Assembly (NCBI GenBank): GCA_030440445.1
Contig: CP098528.1
Location: forward strand, 3,720,001 to 3,784,000
DNA: 64,000 bases
Source: Halomonas sp. KG2
GTDB lineage: Bacteria; Pseudomonadota; Gammaproteobacteria; Pseudomonadales; Halomonadaceae
Direction of reading: 5' to 3'
Numbering within the stretch: the stretch's first letter is position 1; every line of letters starts with the position of its first letter. The notes beneath the pieces are model-generated. The model saw nothing but the letters and a program-made list of their open reading frames with translations. It was not told the origin of the DNA and did not search any database. The position numbers and the translations under genes were made by a program. Shown piece after piece: positions 63,524-64,000 of this stretch.

Positions 63524-64000
63524 ACAGCGAACCAACGTGCCTTTTTCTACCTGCTGGTGCGGATCAATCACCGCTAACGCATCTACACTAATACAGGATG
63601 ACAGCACGCCAGAGTTTTGGTCTTCAAACGCATCGGCGATGATGCCCGCTTCGCTAAAACGTAGCGCAACACGCATATAGTGCTGGCGCGGGCCAGTCTG
63701 AGTCGTGAAGTTAGCGGAGGCTGTCAGCGTAGGTAAGGCGTTCAACGCCGAACACCCCAGTAACGCACCCATCAACGGTCGTAAAAACAACCACGCGCCC
63801 ACAAACCCAGAAACAGGGTTACCCGGCAGTCCTACAAAGCGCGCCTCACTGCCGTCTTCGCGTGGCAAACGGCCCAGCGCCAGCGGCTTTCCTGGGCGAA
63901 TCGCCAGCTTCCACATATCCAACTGGCCCAGCGACTCAAGCGCGGCTTTTACATGGTCTTCCTCACCCACGCTAACCCCACCCGTACTTACCACCACATC
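63506..64000 (-). CDS. moeA: Molybdopterin molybdenumtransferase MoeA, C-terminal part (cut by window edge)
   Basis: The frame is open through the right edge. VVSTGGVSVGEEDHVKAAL, LAIRPGKPLALG and FVGLPGNPVSGFVG are conserved MoeA motifs of the molybdate-insertion domain, and the C-terminal beta domain follows. The N-terminal part lies outside the window. It is unrelated to the chemosensory operon, which it meets head-on. Confidence 0.93.
   Translation of the reverse strand, partial: DVVVSTGGVSVGEEDHVKAALESLGQLDMWKLAIRPGKPLALGRLPREDGSEARFVGLPGNPVSGFVGAWLFLRPLMGALLGCSALNALPTLTASANFTTQTGPRQHYMRVALRFSEAGIIADAFEDQNSGVLSSCISVDALAVIDPHQQVEKGTLVRCLWLQR

Overview
The window is a chromosomal segment of a gammaproteobacterium, most likely Halomonas or a close relative in the Halomonadaceae. 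I infer this from the protein content and style: acidic soluble proteins, many TRAP-type and sodium-coupled transporters, and gene sets typical of salt-tolerant heterotrophs. No rRNA, tRNA, CRISPR array or prophage was seen. Two insertion-sequence traces are present: the 3' part of an IS30-family transposase cut by the left edge, and one complete IS3-family element at about 2.5-3.7 kb.

Layout. 0-9.7 kb: IS30 remnant, a frameshifted UPF0114 membrane-protein gene, exoD, terB, the IS3 element sitting in a heptanucleotide repeat array, yejK, a YadG/YadH-type ABC exporter, ppiC, a class-A-like serine hydrolase, an acyltransferase-like membrane protein and a small acidic exported protein. 10-17.2 kb: a TRAP dicarboxylate transporter, an SDR, and a LysR regulator divergent from a CaiB-type CoA transferase and an HMG-CoA-lyase-like protein. 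17.2-24.4 kb: a 2-ketoarginine to GABA route (aldehyde dehydrogenase, AruI-like decarboxylase, YjiH-type transporter, guanidinobutyrase) with a divergent sigma-54 activator and a good -24/-12 promoter. 24.5-28.7 kb: a Ugp-type ABC importer. 28.8-36 kb: recQ, then methionine salvage genes mtnA, mtnBCD and mtnK, with a tandem array of 198-bp repeats between mtnD and mtnK.

36-42.6 kb: a YrhK protein and a DeoR regulator divergent from an ABC importer operon that also encodes a beta-CASP-like metallo-beta-lactamase-fold hydrolase and a T4 Pnkp-like phosphatase domain; its substrate is unknown. 42.6-44.7 kb: a GlxA-type AraC regulator and an MFS transporter. 44.8-51.6 kb: a malonate operon in the order known from rhizobia (GntR regulator divergent from a TRAP transporter, malonyl-CoA decarboxylase and malonyl-CoA synthetase). 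51.6-53.2 kb: a sodium/solute symporter. 53.7-63.5 kb: a Wsp-like chemosensory cluster (receptor, CheB, CheR-TPR, CheA-REC, REC, Hpt-REC-REC-GGDEF, CheW, divergent CheW) predicted to control c-di-GMP. The right edge cuts moeA.

Common themes. Catabolic operons each carry their own importer and a divergent regulator. In three solute-binding-protein operons a stem-loop lies between the binding-protein gene and the membrane-component genes. Short tandem repeats (7 or 13 bp) lie just 3' of several genes.
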